A stretch of 64,000 bases of DNA, from the NCBI RefSeq assembly GCF_049243985.1, contig NC_135369.1, forward strand, positions 26,086,765 to 26,150,764. The letters run 5' to 3'. The notes beneath the pieces were generated by a model, which saw nothing but the letters and a program-made list of their open reading frames with translations, was not told where the DNA came from and searched no databases. The stretch's first letter is position 1. The number at the start of each line of letters is the position of its first letter. The stretch comes from Paroedura picta (lineage: Eukaryota; Chordata; Lepidosauria; Squamata; Gekkonidae). The position numbers were made by a program, and so were the translations under genes. Positions 10,387-33,696 of the stretch are shown one piece after another.

Positions 10387-10510
10387 GTTTGCTTCTCCTT
10401 CATTTTATCCTCACAACAATCCTGTGAGGTAGGTTAAGCTGAGAGGGTGACTGGTGCAAAATCACCCAGAAGGTTTGTGCAGGAGAGTGGCAATCCAAAC
10501 CTGAGATAAG
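10387..10510 (-). repeat. MIR-like SINE or LINE-tail fragment
   Basis: TTATCCTCACAACAATCCTG, TGAGGTAGGTTAAGCTGAGA and AAATCACCCAGAAGG follow the order of a reversed MIR core. Low divergence detail cannot be judged by eye. Confidence 0.45.
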
Positions 10511-11086
10511 GTGACCAGAACTACGGACGGTATTGCAAACAGGGCTGTATCCGACAGCGAACACATACGACCGAGTCCTAACCCGTCCTACCTTTGTGGT
10601 GATTTATTTGTGGGTTATTTATTAAAATATGTATAAATATTTCATTCCTATAAAATATTGATGCATGTGTATTTACTGTCAAGAGAGCCTGCATAGGCTG
10701 CCAGCCTCACCGTCTGCTCTTCTGCAGAGGCTAGCCGAAGGAAAAAGGATGCCTTGGTGTCCTTGGTGTGTGTATTGGGGGGGGGGACAGAACAATGCCC
10801 CCCTTTGCTCTGTCTTGCATAGAAACCATCACCTGCACCACTTCCTGCTCGGACGCCGCCCAGTGACATCACAGGCTCTTTCCCTTCCGTTTGCACTCTA
10901 TGCCAATGTGTATTTTGTCAGGCAAAGCTCCTGCTATGATCAGTGGAAGTTATTTTTACAGGATTGCAGAAATGGGATTCTGATTGTTGTGCGGGCTCTG
11001 ATCCTGCCCTCCACTCATGGAAGAGTATTTCTGGGGCTTTTCAGGTTAGAAAAAAAAGACAACTAAGGGAGGGGAACCCAATAGAG
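10511..11086. other. Intergenic, no gene seen
   Basis: AT-rich then mixed sequence with a short run of G at about 10780-10790. Nothing recognised. Confidence 0.35.
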
Positions 11087-11222
11087 CAGGGGTAGTCAAA
11101 CTGCGGCCCTCCAGATGTCCATGGACTACAATTCCTAGGAGCCCCTGCCAGCGAATGCTGGCAGGGGCTCCTGGGAATTGTAGTCCATGGACATCTGGAG
11201 GGCCGCAGTTTGACTACCCCTG
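11087..11222. mobile_element. Palindromic hAT-type MITE, copy B
   Basis: 136 bp, same family as copy A. Exact 8-bp target duplication CAATAGAG at 11079-11086 and 11223-11230. Confidence 0.9.
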
Positions 11223-11234
11223 CAATAGAGCCTC

Positions 11235-11850
11235 ATGAATATGGGCTGAGGTCTCTTTTTTCCTCTCTCCTGTAACACGTGATCTCAGGACACCCAACAA
11301 ACTTGATGGGGACTTCTTCTCTCCATGGAGCACCACGGAATACTTTCCTCTATGAGGAAAAGCTAAAGAGGTTAGGGCTCTTTGGCTTGGAGAAATGATG
11401 ACTGAGGTCCACATGACAGAGGTCCACAGAGTTAGTCACGGGATAGATAAGGTAGAGAAAGAAGTACTTTTCTCCCGTTATCATAATAGAACTTGTGAGC
11501 ACTCAATGAAATTAATGAGCAGTAGGCTAAGAACAGATATTACCATGTGGAATTCACTGCTGCAGGAAGTGGTGGCAGCTACAAGCATAGACCGCTTTAA
11601 GATGGGCATTGGCCAGATTAATGGAAGACAGATCCATCAATAGCTACTAGCCCCGATGACTAAAGGGAATCTCCACATCCAGAGGCAGTAAACCTCTGCA
11701 GTCCATTGCTATGAAGCAGCATGAGGGAGGCCTTGAATCCCGCCCTGTTTGGTGGCCTTCTGGGGCAGCTGGTTGGTTCCTGTGAAACAGGATGCTGGAC
11801 TACACGGACCTCTGGTCTGATTCAGCAGACTCTTCTTATGATCTCATTGC
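11235..11850 (+). mobile_element. CR1 LINE 3' fragment, sense
   Basis: Carries the CR1 C-terminal phrase AAGAGGTTAGGGCTCTTTGG (KRLGLFGLEK-like), a stretch giving VNTRLNRYY-region remains, then the CR1 3' UTR words GGATGCTGGACTACACGGAC and GATTCAGCAGACTCTTCTTA. The reading frame is decayed. Confidence 0.7.
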
Positions 11851-12025
11851 AACCCCCTCACTTTAAACATTATGATGTTCCTGGTGGTCCATTGATCCAT
11901 GGAGCACAATTTCAAGGGTGCCAAGGAAGGGTAAGGGAGGAAAGTTAGAGTCTCTGCAGCACAGCTCTGCTTGTCCTGCATAGGATGCAAGGCATACAGC
12001 ACTGTCTGTATCTATACATTAAAAA

Positions 12026-12300
12026 GGTAAAGGTATCCCCTGTGCAAGCACCGGGTCATGTCTGACCCTTGGGGTGACGCCCTCTAGCGTTTTCTTGGAA
12101 GACTCAATATGGGGTGGTTTGCCAGTGCCTTCCCCAGTCATTACCGTTTACCCCCCAGCAGCAAGCTGGGTACTCATTTTACCGACCTCGGAAGGATGGA
12201 AGGCTGAGTCAACCTTGAGCCGGCTGCTGGGATTGAACTCCCGGCCTCATGAGCAGAGCTTCAGACTGCATGTCTGATGCCTTACCACTCTGTGCCACAA
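12026..12300 (-). repeat. Sauria-type tRNA SINE, antisense
   Basis: Reverse of the copy at 61573-61848. On the minus strand it starts GCCTCTTGTGGCACAGAGTG, has a B box GGGAGTTCAATCCC, the body words GGCTCAAGGTTGACTCAGCC, and ends GGTCAGACATGACCCGGTGC followed by an ACCTTT tail. BovB-type LINEs are thought to move such SINEs. Confidence 0.85.
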
Positions 12301-12312
12301 GAGGCTATACAT

Positions 12313-12390
12313 TAGGGGTGGCCAAACTGTGGCAGAGGCTCATGGGAACTGTAGTCCGTGGACATCTGGAGTGCCACACACGGTATACAG
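12313..12390. mobile_element. Degraded palindromic MITE remnant
   Basis: AGGGGTGGCCAAACTGTGG at the left and GGGAACTGTAGTCCGTGGAC at the right correspond to the two arms of the hAT-type MITE with the middle lost. Confidence 0.45.
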
Positions 12391-13040
12391 GGTGCTTCAT
12401 AAACTTTCACAAGTTAAGAGATTCTAATCCATATTCAACTGAAGGAAGAGGAAGAGACAATACTGCCACATGTCCCCAGGCTCTTTCTTCACACCACCCA
12501 GAACTAACCCAAACATTCTACAGAAACAATCCCAGATGGGCCGTTCATGTCCATCTGCCACAGCAAAAACTAGCAGAAGCCTTGTGACAGCATCTTACAA
12601 GCTAGTAAGTTTTTATTTCAGCTAAATGTTGCAGGGGAGGGAAAATCTCATGAGATCTCAGTGGAAGGGGGAAGGAAGGAAGGAAGACCAAGGAAGCTCT
12701 ACTGAGGAAAGCAATGGCAAACTACCTCCACATCTCACTTGCTTTGAAAGCCCTTGCGGGAATGTCCAGAAGTCACTTGCAGCGTGACAGCACTTAGCTG
12801 CATATGTAAGTGTTGTGGACTTGAGCCCAGGCGACATGGTTAGGATTCACCCATCATTTTTGAAAAAGCAAGCTCCAGCCCATGAAAGCTTCTGCTAGAA
12901 CCAAACTTTGTCCCTCTTTAAAGTGCCATGAGGCTTCTGCTTATTGTATGAAAACGAATTACATGGTTTGCTGTCAACACAAATAAGCTAAGAACTGATT
13001 ACACTCCCTCACCCCTCTTTTGTTATCATAGGTACCAATC
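12391..13040. other. Intergenic, no gene seen
   Basis: Contains a piece at about 12700-12800 resembling the tail of the 5S/Sauria SINEs (GGCAAACTACCTCC, then GAAGTCACTTGCAGCGTGAC). Otherwise nothing recognised. Confidence 0.4.
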
Positions 13041-13041
13041 T

Positions 13042-13225
13042 TATCATACAATCATGGAATTGGAAGGGACCTCAGGGGTAATCTAGTCCAACCCCCTGCA
13101 GAATGCAAGAAACTCACAACGACCTGCCCACCCCCGGTGACCCCAATTCCACACCCAGATGATGCCCCAGCCCTCATCTTAAGCCTGTTGATGGAGAGGC
13201 AGCAGCAACTCGATTCCCCGCATGG
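13042..13225 (-). mobile_element. CR1 LINE 3' end, antisense
   Basis: ATACAATCATGGAATTGGAA, then GGGACCTCAGGGGTAATCTA and CCAACCCCCTGCAGAATGCA is the reversed CR1 3' end. Lies just outside the sialyltransferase 3' UTR. Confidence 0.75.
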
Positions 13226-13277
13226 CAGGGGGAAAGGAATTCATAGAGTACAATCACGGCTGATTTTTTGCATCAGA

Positions 13278-13283
13278 TTTATT
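13278..13283 (-). terminator. Poly(A) signal of the ST6GAL-like gene
   Basis: TTTATT on the plus strand, AATAAA on the coding strand, about 365 bases after the stop codon at 13648-13650. Confidence 0.55.
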
Positions 13284-13647
13284 ATTTTATTTTAAAAAGC
13301 TTTGATTCAGTCCTCCTCCCGCTATGAAGATGGCAAGCAGCATCCAAATGCCGGTCCAGAGAAGCTGGATTTGGTAGAAGTGGAGAGAGCACCAGAAGCA
13401 GATCCAGGGGTAGGTCGACGCCATGCACTTGTCCACGGTCTCACCTGAGCTCTCTTCCTTCTAGTGTCCCTTGGCCGCTGGGTCATGTCCACGGCCTGCT
13501 CCTTTCAGCCACGATCACTCCCGAGCCCAACCATGCCATGACTTCCTTCCCTCAGTGAAGGGTGCCAGCGGCTCAGCCGCTTTGACTCCTCCTTGGTGGA
13601 CATGCCGCCAGGATATCCCCGTGCCTGTAGCTGTCCCACTCCCTGCT

Positions 13648-24754
<11,107 letters not shown>

Positions 24755-25120
24755 CGCTTCCCTCGGTTGCTCCGGGCGGGAGCAGCTGGAGCCGCAATGC
24801 AGCCCGGGCGGGCGGCGCACACACACCACACGTGGGCCACTGGGGCGCGCCAGCGGGGGACCGGCCGGCCTGCCAGCCAGGAGGCAGCCGTTGCTGCCCA
24901 GCGCCCCGGAGCCGCCTCGGCAGCTCCTCCCCTGCCCTGCCCTGCCCTGCCCTGCGGCCGGGAGAAGTTGCAGGCACGGCCGTCCCCCCCTAGCCGCCCT
25001 GCCGCCGCCCACAAGTTGCACCGTCCGGAGGGCCCGCGAGGACTTCTGCTCCCTCGGGATGGGGAGGTTTCCTTTGGTCCCCACCGGCCGCTGGCCTGCG
25101 CGGGGCAGAGCCAGCCAAGG

Positions 25121-25619
25121 CCCAGGAGGGCTGGGCTCAGATCTCCCTGCTGGCTCAAGGCTCCCGCCCTCACCGGCCTCACAGGAGGGATCATCTGGGA
25201 CCGCCAGCCAGGAGTCCCAACTCCTCCAGAGGCAGAGGACAGTCAGAGCTCAGATTCCCTGGAGAGCTGAGCCGAGACATCCACAGCGGGGCTGAACCTG
25301 GCTCAAAACTTTGCCAGCCCTGCTCCAGACTCTGGGGGCCGTTCAAGCAGCATGTGTAAAGCGTTCCTGCCACCAGTTGCTGCTACTGGGTTTTTTGGGG
25401 GGTTTGTTCCATTTTAAACAGAACCCTGTTTGGCATCCAGTTGTTAACATTTTAAAACAAACAAACAAATATAAACTTTTTGCATAAATCTACTTGAGCC
25501 CCATTTGCAAAGTGAGGTTGCGAAGCCAGTGTTTAAACACTTTTCTGCACACTTTTGGTTCTCTGCAGCATGCTGTACAGGCCAGTGGTTAGGCCAGTGG
25601 TTTAGGACGACATTAATAT
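25121..25619. other. Intergenic, upstream of the ST6GAL-like gene
   Basis: Nothing recognised except an A-rich AAAC run at about 25456-25470 and a CORE-SINE head remnant near 25575-25610. Confidence 0.4.
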
Positions 25620-25801
25620 ACAGTGAGCTGTTCTGACCGAGCAGTGATATCAGGGCTCTCTCAGCCTCACCCACCTCACAGGGTGTCTGTTGTGGGGAGA
25701 GGAAAGGGAAGGCGACTGTAAGCCACTTTGAGACTCCTTCAGTTAGAGAGAAGCGGCATGTAAGAACCAACTTCTTCCTTTTCTTCTTCCTCTTCCTCTT
25801 C
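25620..25801 (+). repeat. tRNA-derived CORE-SINE, 3' part, sense
   Basis: CTGTTCTGACCGAGCAGTGA, CTCACAGGGTGTCTGTTGTG and CTTTGAGACTCCTTCAGTTA, ending in a CTTCTT-rich tail. Confidence 0.75.
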
Positions 25802-25984
25802 TGTGTGCAGTCAGTACATTGTCCTCAAAGAGGGGAATTGGGAAAAGGAATTTTGATTTTTTTTAGATGCTTGGAGAACAGCATAGATGCATTTACAGTA
25901 AAGTCTCTGAACTGCTTAGTGCTTGAAGCTGATGCAGATTCACCCACATCAGTCGATTGTCCTTGTTTCAATGGAATAATAATA

Positions 25985-26250
25985 AGCATTGGTTCTTATA
26001 TACCACTTTTCTCTACCAGAAGGACTTTCAAAGTGGCTTATAGTCGCCTTCCCTTTCCTCTCTCCACAACCGACACCCTGTGGGGTGAGTGAGGCTGAGA
26101 GAGCCCTGATATCACTGCCCGGTCAGAACAGTTTTATCAGTGCCGTGGTGAGCCCAAGGTCACCCAGCTGGCTGCATGTGGGGGAGCGCAGAATCAAACA
26201 CAGCTCGCCAGATTAGAAGTCCACACTCCTAACCCCGCACTCCTAACTCC
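25985..26250 (-). repeat. tRNA-derived CORE-SINE, antisense
   Basis: GGTTCTTATATACCACTTTT, GACACCCTGTGGGG, AGCCCAAGGTCACCCAGCTG and GCTCGCCAGATTAGAAGTCC in reversed order. Confidence 0.8.
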
Positions 26251-26384
26251 TGGCTTTTTACAATTTAAAAGAAACAAGGCTTTGTGGACAGAGTGAAGAC
26301 CCTGCATACAGTGACGCATACATTCCTCCACCTTCCTCTTTAAACGGAATGGATCCACTTGAGGGCTTGCCCTTTACTTACGTC

Positions 26385-26560
26385 CAAGGTGGGACCTGGA
26401 TATCAACCAGAATGACAACTGATCTCCAGACCATAGAGATCAGGTCCATTTGAGAAAATGGTTGTTTTGGATGGTGAACACTATGGCATTATACCTTACT
26501 GAGGTCCTCACCCCCCCCCCAAATCCTCCCCTCCTGAGGATTCACTCCCAAAACCATAGA
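26385..26560. mobile_element. GGGTTGCCA-family element, ends eroded
   Basis: TCCAAGGTGGGACCTGGATA, GAATGACAACTGATCTCCAG and CTATGGCATTATACC inside. Termini not clear. Confidence 0.5.
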
Positions 26561-26571
26561 GCAGGGGTAGT

Positions 26572-26621
26572 CAACCTGTAGTCCTCCAGATGTTCATGGA
26601 CTACAATTCCCATGAGCCCCA
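26572..26621. mobile_element. Half copy of the palindromic hAT-type MITE
   Basis: CAGGGGTAGTCAACCTGTAG to ACAATTCCCATGAGCCCC is one arm. It then breaks into unrelated sequence ATGACGCGGGG; the second arm is absent nearby. Confidence 0.7.
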
Positions 26622-26934
26622 TGACGCGGGGATTTTTTTAGTGTTACACCATTGCGCTGGCGTAAGGCTTTTTTTTTCTGTGCGGAATGGCTCTTAGTCT
26701 CCTGCTCTTGTGACTCTGGAAAAAGGAGGATAGGGAGCCATGCCACAGTTGAATCTGTGGCTAGTCTGGGAGTTGCAAGCCATCTTTGACTGCATGTAAA
26801 AGGCTTACAGCCCCAAACACCATTCACGTCATTCTTTTTATTAGGACCAGCCCAAGGACAAACAACATTGTTTGTTCTCAAAAATATAAATCCACAGAAA
26901 GAAAAACACAGAGGGGGAAGCAGATGGTAAAACA

Positions 26935-28835
26935 TCCTGATGGAAGGATCTCTCATGACAGAATTTCTAGCAAACAATACAGACCAATCTTACTGATGAA
27001 CGTGGGCTATAAAATCCTTTTTAAAATTTTATCTAAAAGACCTAAGAAATGTATGGCAAAGGTTGTTCATACAGATCAAACAGGTGTTATGCCAAAAAGA
27101 TGAATGAAAAATAATATATAATATATATGCTTTGTGTTGAATGCAATGGACTATGTAAACAGAAAGCAACAATGTGTGGCTTTTGTATTTTCAGATGCGG
27201 AAAAATCTTTTGATAATGTCTCATTGAATTTTTTACAAGCTACCTTACAAACCAGGGGGTGTGGTAAAAGATTTCTGACCTCAGTCCAACACATTTATCC
27301 AGTTCATGAAGCTAGAATTCTGGCAAAACTGTATGAACATAATGACATTATATTATGAAAAGAATTCTACAGGTTCTTCAAAGATGGTCTAAAATGAAAC
27401 TCTCTCAATCAGCATGTATAGCCACTGTTAAAATGAACAGTTCAGGAAGATGGTATCATTTATGAAATCAACAATGAATTTTCTTTAATGTTGTTTGGCT
27501 ATGAAAAAAGAGAATTGCTGGGAAAGGTAAAATTTTTATTTCTTTTGCCTTAGTAAACACCTCCATGAAACTATGAAGTGTTATTTTGTTAGGCTTAAGA
27601 GTGTCCATTCCTCAGCTGAGTGCTAATGAGGGAGGGCAGCAGTTCAAGAGGATGCTCTGAGCTTCAGGGGAGTTTGGTATAGAAATATATAATAATATAA
27701 TAAAGATCATTTTTTATTCCAAGTGATGCCATTGGGAATTAAAGACAGGGTTTTATATAAATGGCAAAGTGATGTTAATAAATTTATTTGGAACAATAGA
27801 AGGCCAGAAATTGCCTTCAAAATTTTACAAGATAAGAGGTGGTCAAGGTGTCTAATCTAAATCTAAATCTAAAACTCTATCTTTACGCCACAGTCCTAAC
27901 AGCCCTGTCTGTTTGGATCATGGACCTGTCCTCCAGAGATTTAATATCCAGCTTGGAAGAAGGATTTCATAGTCTTCTTTGGCCTGCACAAAAAGCCAAG
28001 AAAAAAACGAACCTCAATTTAATAAACCTTTGGGGAAAATATAGTTTGAGAATATCATCCAATTCATCTTTGTTGAAATCTCCAATAGAGGCTTATTTTG
28101 AAAAATTACAACCAAAAATATTAGGTTGTTTTAAATACAAAGACTTTTTGACTCCTACTGGGGAACTGAAAAACCTTGATGCTTTGATCAAGGAAGGAAT
28201 GGCTGGAGTATAATCAACTTTTATCAAGATAAAAAGCAAAATTTCCAAAACAAGCTAATATGAGATCTTCGTTATCAGACTTTGTAAATATCTTGTTTCA
28301 AGGCAAACCACACCTACAGGGTCAAATTTATAAACTTTTATTAAAATATGAAACAGAAAATGAACAGGTTAAAAACTGTACGGTTTAATGAATGCAGAAC
28401 TTAGAACATCGTATTACATTTGAGGAGTTGGAATAGATGTGGGGTAAAACAGTCAAACTCACAAAATGTCAGTCATTAAGAGAAAATTGGTATAAAATGT
28501 TCTACAGATGGTATATAACACCCAAGGTCATTAGTAAAATGTCTAATGAATATGATAAGTGTTGGAAATGTAAATAAAAAATCGGATCCTTCTGTCATAT
28601 GTGGTGGTGATGTAAAAAAGCAAGGAAATTTTGGATAAAAATCCACACTATATTTGAAGCAATGTTGAATATTCAATTTATTATGAACCCTGATTTTATA
28701 CTGTTAAGCGTACTCCCAGACAATACTCTTCGACAAGCTGAAGTCTTTTTCTTCCATTCTACAATAGCAGCAAGAATTACTGCTTTATTCCAAGTTGGAT
28801 TCTGGACACTGAAATGGAATCTTCTTCACTCCTTT
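26935..28835 (+). mobile_element. L1 LINE ORF2 remnant, heavily decayed
   Basis: Successive frames keep L1 ORF2 order: YRPILLMNVGYKILFKILSK (RT), FVFSDAEKSFDNVSLNFL, a region around 27835 with LNLNLKLYLYATVLTALSVW, then SSLLKSPIEAYFEKLQPKIL and YKDFLTPTGELKNLDALIKE, matching the L1 at 62417 onward, and near 28560 the CWKC and HMWW-type knuckle. Many frame breaks, so much older than the copy at 61421. Confidence 0.85.
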
Positions 28836-29369
28836 TCCTCCAACCACTGTCATCCAGTGGGACCCAGCCAAGGGGAACAGGAAAAGGCTGATCTGGAGCA
28901 GGGTGCAAGAGAGAGAATGGGCAGAGTATGTCAAAAAAGGGACACACAAGCTCCAGGGCATGCTTTAGTCTGGAGATAAATTGGCTCCCTGTCCCTTCTC
29001 AGGACAGCCTCCTTTCAGGTCATTTAAGAAGGGGGGGGGCTTCCTGAACAGGGAAGGAAAGGGAGGAAGAAGAGCTGTTGTTTTCTACCCCATTTTTTAC
29101 TACCTGAAGGACTGGATGAGGATCGCCTGACTTTCCTCTCCCTTCTCCCACAACAGACACCTGCGAGGTAGGTGGAGCTGAGGTTCTGAGGGGGAGTACT
29201 GGGTCACCTTGAAGGACTTAAAAGCACAAGCCTCCGATGAGGTCACCCTGAATGGTTGTCCCTCTGAAAACAGCCCCTTCCACTTCCCCTTCATGTTAAA
29301 GGTGGAGAGATCAGCAGAGGTGCTGAGGATGGTGGCTGATGGGGGGAGCAGAGTGAGGGGAAAGAAAAG
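28836..29369. other. Intergenic with a CORE-SINE tail
   Basis: A reversed CORE-SINE 3' part lies at about 29070-29215 (GAAGAGCTGTTGTTTTCTAC, CCACAACAGACACCTGCGAG). The rest shows nothing recognised. Confidence 0.45.
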
Positions 29370-29640
29370 CCCAGTTTGGTGTAGTACGGACTTCTAATCT
29401 GGCATTCCGGGTTCGATTCTGCGCTCCCCCATGTGCAGCCAGCTGGGAGACCTTGGGCTCGCCATGGTGCTGATAAAACTATTCTGACCGAGCAGTGATA
29501 TCAGCGCTCTCTCAGCCTCACCTCCCTCACTGGGTGTCTGTTGTGGGGAGAGGAAAGGGAAGGTGACTGTAAGCCGCTTTGAGACTCCTTCGGGTACAGA
29601 AAAGCAGCATATAAGAACCAACTCTTCTTTCACTTGCCAG
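29370..29640 (+). repeat. tRNA-derived CORE-SINE, sense
   Basis: CCCAGTTTGGTGTAGTACGG, GGGTTCGATTCTGCGCTCCC (B box), GAGACCTTGGGCTCGCC and CTTTGAGACTCCTTCGGGTA. Near full length. Confidence 0.8.
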
Positions 29641-31699
29641 AAATCACCAGAGGAGAATCCGCAACATGAAGGGGGCTTCTTCTTCTTCACTGTTCCCTCT
29701 CCCTCTCACCACCTTGAACCACAAAGAAAAATGGAGTATAAAAGGCTTTCATAAATAAAGTCATCTTCCCATCACTTGCAGCAGCTTCTCTGCTTGAAGC
29801 AGCCAAATGCCTGAGCACTGCCAGCACTCTGCGGGATTCAGTATGAGGTTTTCGCCAGCATCACTCATGGCAAACCACAGGGTCAAACTCTGTCCCGGGG
29901 CCAGGAGAAGTCAACGAGGGGCAACTTCTCAGTAATTTCTAGGAGCTACATATTCCAAGCCGCACTGCAGCCACAACACAGCAGGTGTTTGGCATCCTAA
30001 ACATTCCCCAGAGCATTTTGGTTTCTAGTACAATCCCCAAAAGGCTTGGGTGCTCCATTTTAACTGGAGCCCCTCTATTGTGGGGTGTCCGTGTCCCATG
30101 AACTGAGTCCCCTTTTCAAGCAATCTGTGCATAGGGTTGTCACAACATCCACCAGCAATGAATCCCGCAACGTAACTACTTGCTAAGAGACATTTCAGAA
30201 ATCTATCTGTGCCACTCCCCCGGAGACCTGCTTGAGGAGACTGACAACTAAAACCATAAAACCATAAAGCCGCTAAAAACAAACATGACCACCAAGACCA
30301 CTTTGTCCTTCTTTGGAGGGTAGCCAAGGAAGCAGAAGGGCAATCGATTCGCGCCGGGTAAAAGGAAACATTTCGTTGCTCAGCGAGTAATTAAATTGTC
30401 GGATTCACTGCCAGGGGTAAGTAATGTAGTAATGGCTGCAAGCTCTCAGACAAAGAAGCATCTGGAGATGGCCAGACTTGTTGCTAAGGCCTTTTGCGTC
30501 CAAGCAGACACTCTCCCTCTTTATGGTAACCGGTGAACAAAGGGTGACCCAGAAAACCGGATGGAGTTGAAAGCCCATTCTGGGGGTGGGGATATTATGG
30601 AAATGCACAAGGGTTCTCAAACACGGCTGGAACGCCGAGGTCCTGAATACAATTTAGAGCCTCTTGTTCCTCTATGCCCATTTTGTTAGAGCAGAGAGTG
30701 GCCAATTCAGGCCTGTTCTGCAGCCCATGAGCTTAGAACCTCCTGCATGCAAAGCAAATGTTCTCCCACTGAACCCCTCTCCCTCACCTGAAAGCTCCCT
30801 GCCAGCCTGGCTACTATTGGGGGGTTTTCACAGCCATAGAGCAGTAAAGAAACCTCCATGAAACATTGAGCCTGAGGGACTGTTTATACAATAAAAACCA
30901 CTGAGGAAGAAAACAACTCTGAAAACAGGCTATTGAAAAATAATTTTTGTGTGTGTTTATCAGGAACTTGTTTTGGTTTATGTTTGTAGATATGAAGGCA
31001 ATATCTACAAAATAAATTGGAAGTATAACCAAGATTACATTTTTGTACCAGCCAATTGGTTGAATTTTCCATTTTGGGGTCGGGGCTGAGGTAGTGGGAT
31101 TACAGAGCTACCTGCAAGGGGAGGGGGCCTCTTCTAAGCAGCAACTCCTGTGCTTGCTTGAAAAATACCCACATCCCTACAGTCCGGTAATGCTGATGTC
31201 AGACCCCAAGATGAGTGCTTCTCTTTCTCGATCTCTTCTTCCCCCCTCCACAGATCAACAGAAAGCAACCGAAATCCCGTTCCCCATGGCAAACAGAGGA
31301 GCTCTTCCAGGGGTAGGGTCATCTAAGGACACTGCCCCCCACACACTGTGTGAGGGAGGGGGGGAAGATGCTCACTCTTGGCGCTGGATTGGAATCTCAT
31401 TAGCGTGAACAGGTCTTGCCTCCAGGCTCAGGCTAAAGCGGAATGCGTGGGGAGGGGGTGGGTGCAGAGCTTACAAAAATAAACCGGTGCATGGGTAGGG
31501 AAAACTAAGAGTAGAAGGCCAAGCCAGACTACTGGGAGCTGGCTGAAGCTACTTGGGAAGGCAGACAGCCCCTGGGCATCTGCTGCTCCGTAGAAGGGCC
31601 TCGTTCCTCCTCGTGTGCTGTCCTACAGAAGCACTTCTAGGTGTCCAGGGCTCTCTTTTCCAAAGGGAGCCAACCCTGGTCAGTGTAGCCATGTGAATT
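29641..31699. other. Intergenic, mostly unrecognised
   Basis: No gene supported. A reversed tRNA-SINE head piece lies at about 30700-30790 (TGCATGCAAAGCAAATGTTC). AT-rich stretch at 30880-31060. Short frames have no family features. Confidence 0.4.
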
Positions 31700-31890
31700 T
31701 TTACCAAAGCTGCCTTGTGCTGAATCAGAGCATGGTCAAGGGAGGAGGTCAGTATTGACTTCTCAGGACTGGTAGCAGCTCTCCTGGGTTGCTGCCAGAG
31801 GTCTTTCCCATCAACTACTGCCAGGTCCCTTTTTAAAAGGGGATCTTCTGCATGCAAAACAGAGGCTCTCCCACAAAGCCATAGCCCTTC
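31700..31890 (-). repeat. tRNA-derived SINE, antisense
   Basis: AAGCTGCCTTGTGCTGAATC at the tail and CTTCTGCATGCAAAACAGAG at the head are the reverse of the SINE at 16148. Confidence 0.65.
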
Positions 31891-33696
31891 CCCTTAACAG
31901 GTCAGTGCTGAGAATCTGGGGATTGCATAATACTGGGCTTGTTTCTCCTTGGAAAGAGGCTGGAGGGAGTCGCATGGGCCCAAAGCAAAATGCAAAAAGA
32001 AGAGCGGTGTCATGCTTTGCACGAGCACCAAGCACAGGGACACCAGACTGTGGGCCAGCACTTGCAGTTCTCCTCCAGGCTGGATTTTTGTTAAGGGGGA
32101 GGAGGGAAGAAAGGACTCAGCCACCTTCCTGCAAGGAGAGTCTCCTTTGCATGAAAAGCTGAATAGATCTCAAAGGGTCTTGGTGTCAGGTTATACTCCT
32201 GACCTTCTGGGAGGAAGCGGGCGAAAAATAGAAGCATCTCATTGAAAATACAGAAATCAGCAGTTGATCAAATGTCTGCCTAGCGCCAGACAGGACATGC
32301 AGACCTCTTAAAAGGCTGAGAGGAGGAATAAAAAAAACGTGTAGCTGCATTAGCAATACTTGAGATTAATTTTAGCATAACCTGACGTGACAGTCAGTAA
32401 AAAGCCAAAGGAGCACTGTCATTCCTGGTGTGTGTGAGAATCTATAGGCACAGTTCAACCTTGGTGTCCAGAGCAAACGGAAGCAAAATGGGGGGGAGGT
32501 ATTCTCTTTTGTTGAAGGGGGGAGGGTTTTCAAGGCAAGAGCTATCCAGGGCTGGTTATCTATTGCCCACTGCTGCTTTGGTCTCCCATTCAAATACTGA
32601 CCAAGGTCAACCTGGCTTACCTTCAGTGCTGAGCCATGAAAGCTGGAGGCATAGAGCCAGCTATCCAAGCCGTCACCGTAGCCAGTAAGAAGCTAAACTG
32701 AACCAAAGTCGTCCTGCCACAAGGCAGAGGGATGTCAGGAACACCTGCACAGCCACTGTCAAACCATCAGGGAGAGGAGTCAAAGGCGCCTGCTCCAGCT
32801 CTGATTGCTAACCTCTAGGCGGGAGAATGAAGAACTGGATCGACTAGATGGGAACAGCTCAGTGGCACAATGCCTGCCATTCAAGGTTCCAGGCATGAAA
32901 AGCTGCAGGGCTGGGAATGGTGCCCCATGGCCCAAATACTTTGTTGACCCACTGTCAGTCGAACAAGAGTAGTCCAGGCTAAATGGGCCCATGGGCCCAG
33001 CTGGGAAATGGAGGCATTTTAACAGATCTGTCCTCTGGTCAGTTGGACTTTCTGAGCCACATCCTTGTTCTAATGGCAGTAGTTGCTAGACGGCCCAGCC
33101 CCCCCGTTCCTCTAATGGCTCCTTTTTGCAAACACAAACGGATATTTCAAGCAGCCCTGGTGCCTTTCTGCCAAATAACACATCCTTCTTGCCAGACTGG
33201 GCTTACTAGGCACATAGGTCTTAACCCACTCATCTGAACTAGGTCCAGGACATCTCCTCCCCCTATTGAGATGCCGAATTGTTTATCTGCTGATGCTACT
33301 TTGGTTCAGCCACTCTTTAAGACACAGGCTAAAGCAGCCTCTGATTTCTGAAAAGCGCACTAGAGGGACCAGCAGTGAGAGCAACCAACTCCCAGATGGC
33401 TTGGATCGTAAAGGGGCTGCATCCCTGCACACTAAGGGTGGGGGAATGACACCTTGCTCTCTAGCATGGGCTTTAAACTAGCTTCTACCCCCCCCCCAAA
33501 AAAAAAACCCAAATGTGAGCCTATTCTTACCCTGTCGCTCAGAGGGTGCAGTGAGGGGACAGCCAGTCCTGTGATCTACATTCCCCAGGGCCATATAAGC
33601 GCTGACAACCGTCATGTCACGAGTGGGTTTCAACAAGCAGAGAAAGGGGGGTCGATTCATTATCACAGCCACTCATATGGACAGGGGTAAACACCA
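31891..33696. other. Intergenic with SINE pieces
   Basis: A reversed 5S-derived SINE piece lies at about 32560-32680 (GGTCTCCCATTCAAATACTG, GACCAAGGTCAACCTGGCTT). A tRNA-SINE head piece lies at about 32840-32900 (AACAGCTCAGTGGCACAATG). No gene seen. Confidence 0.45.
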
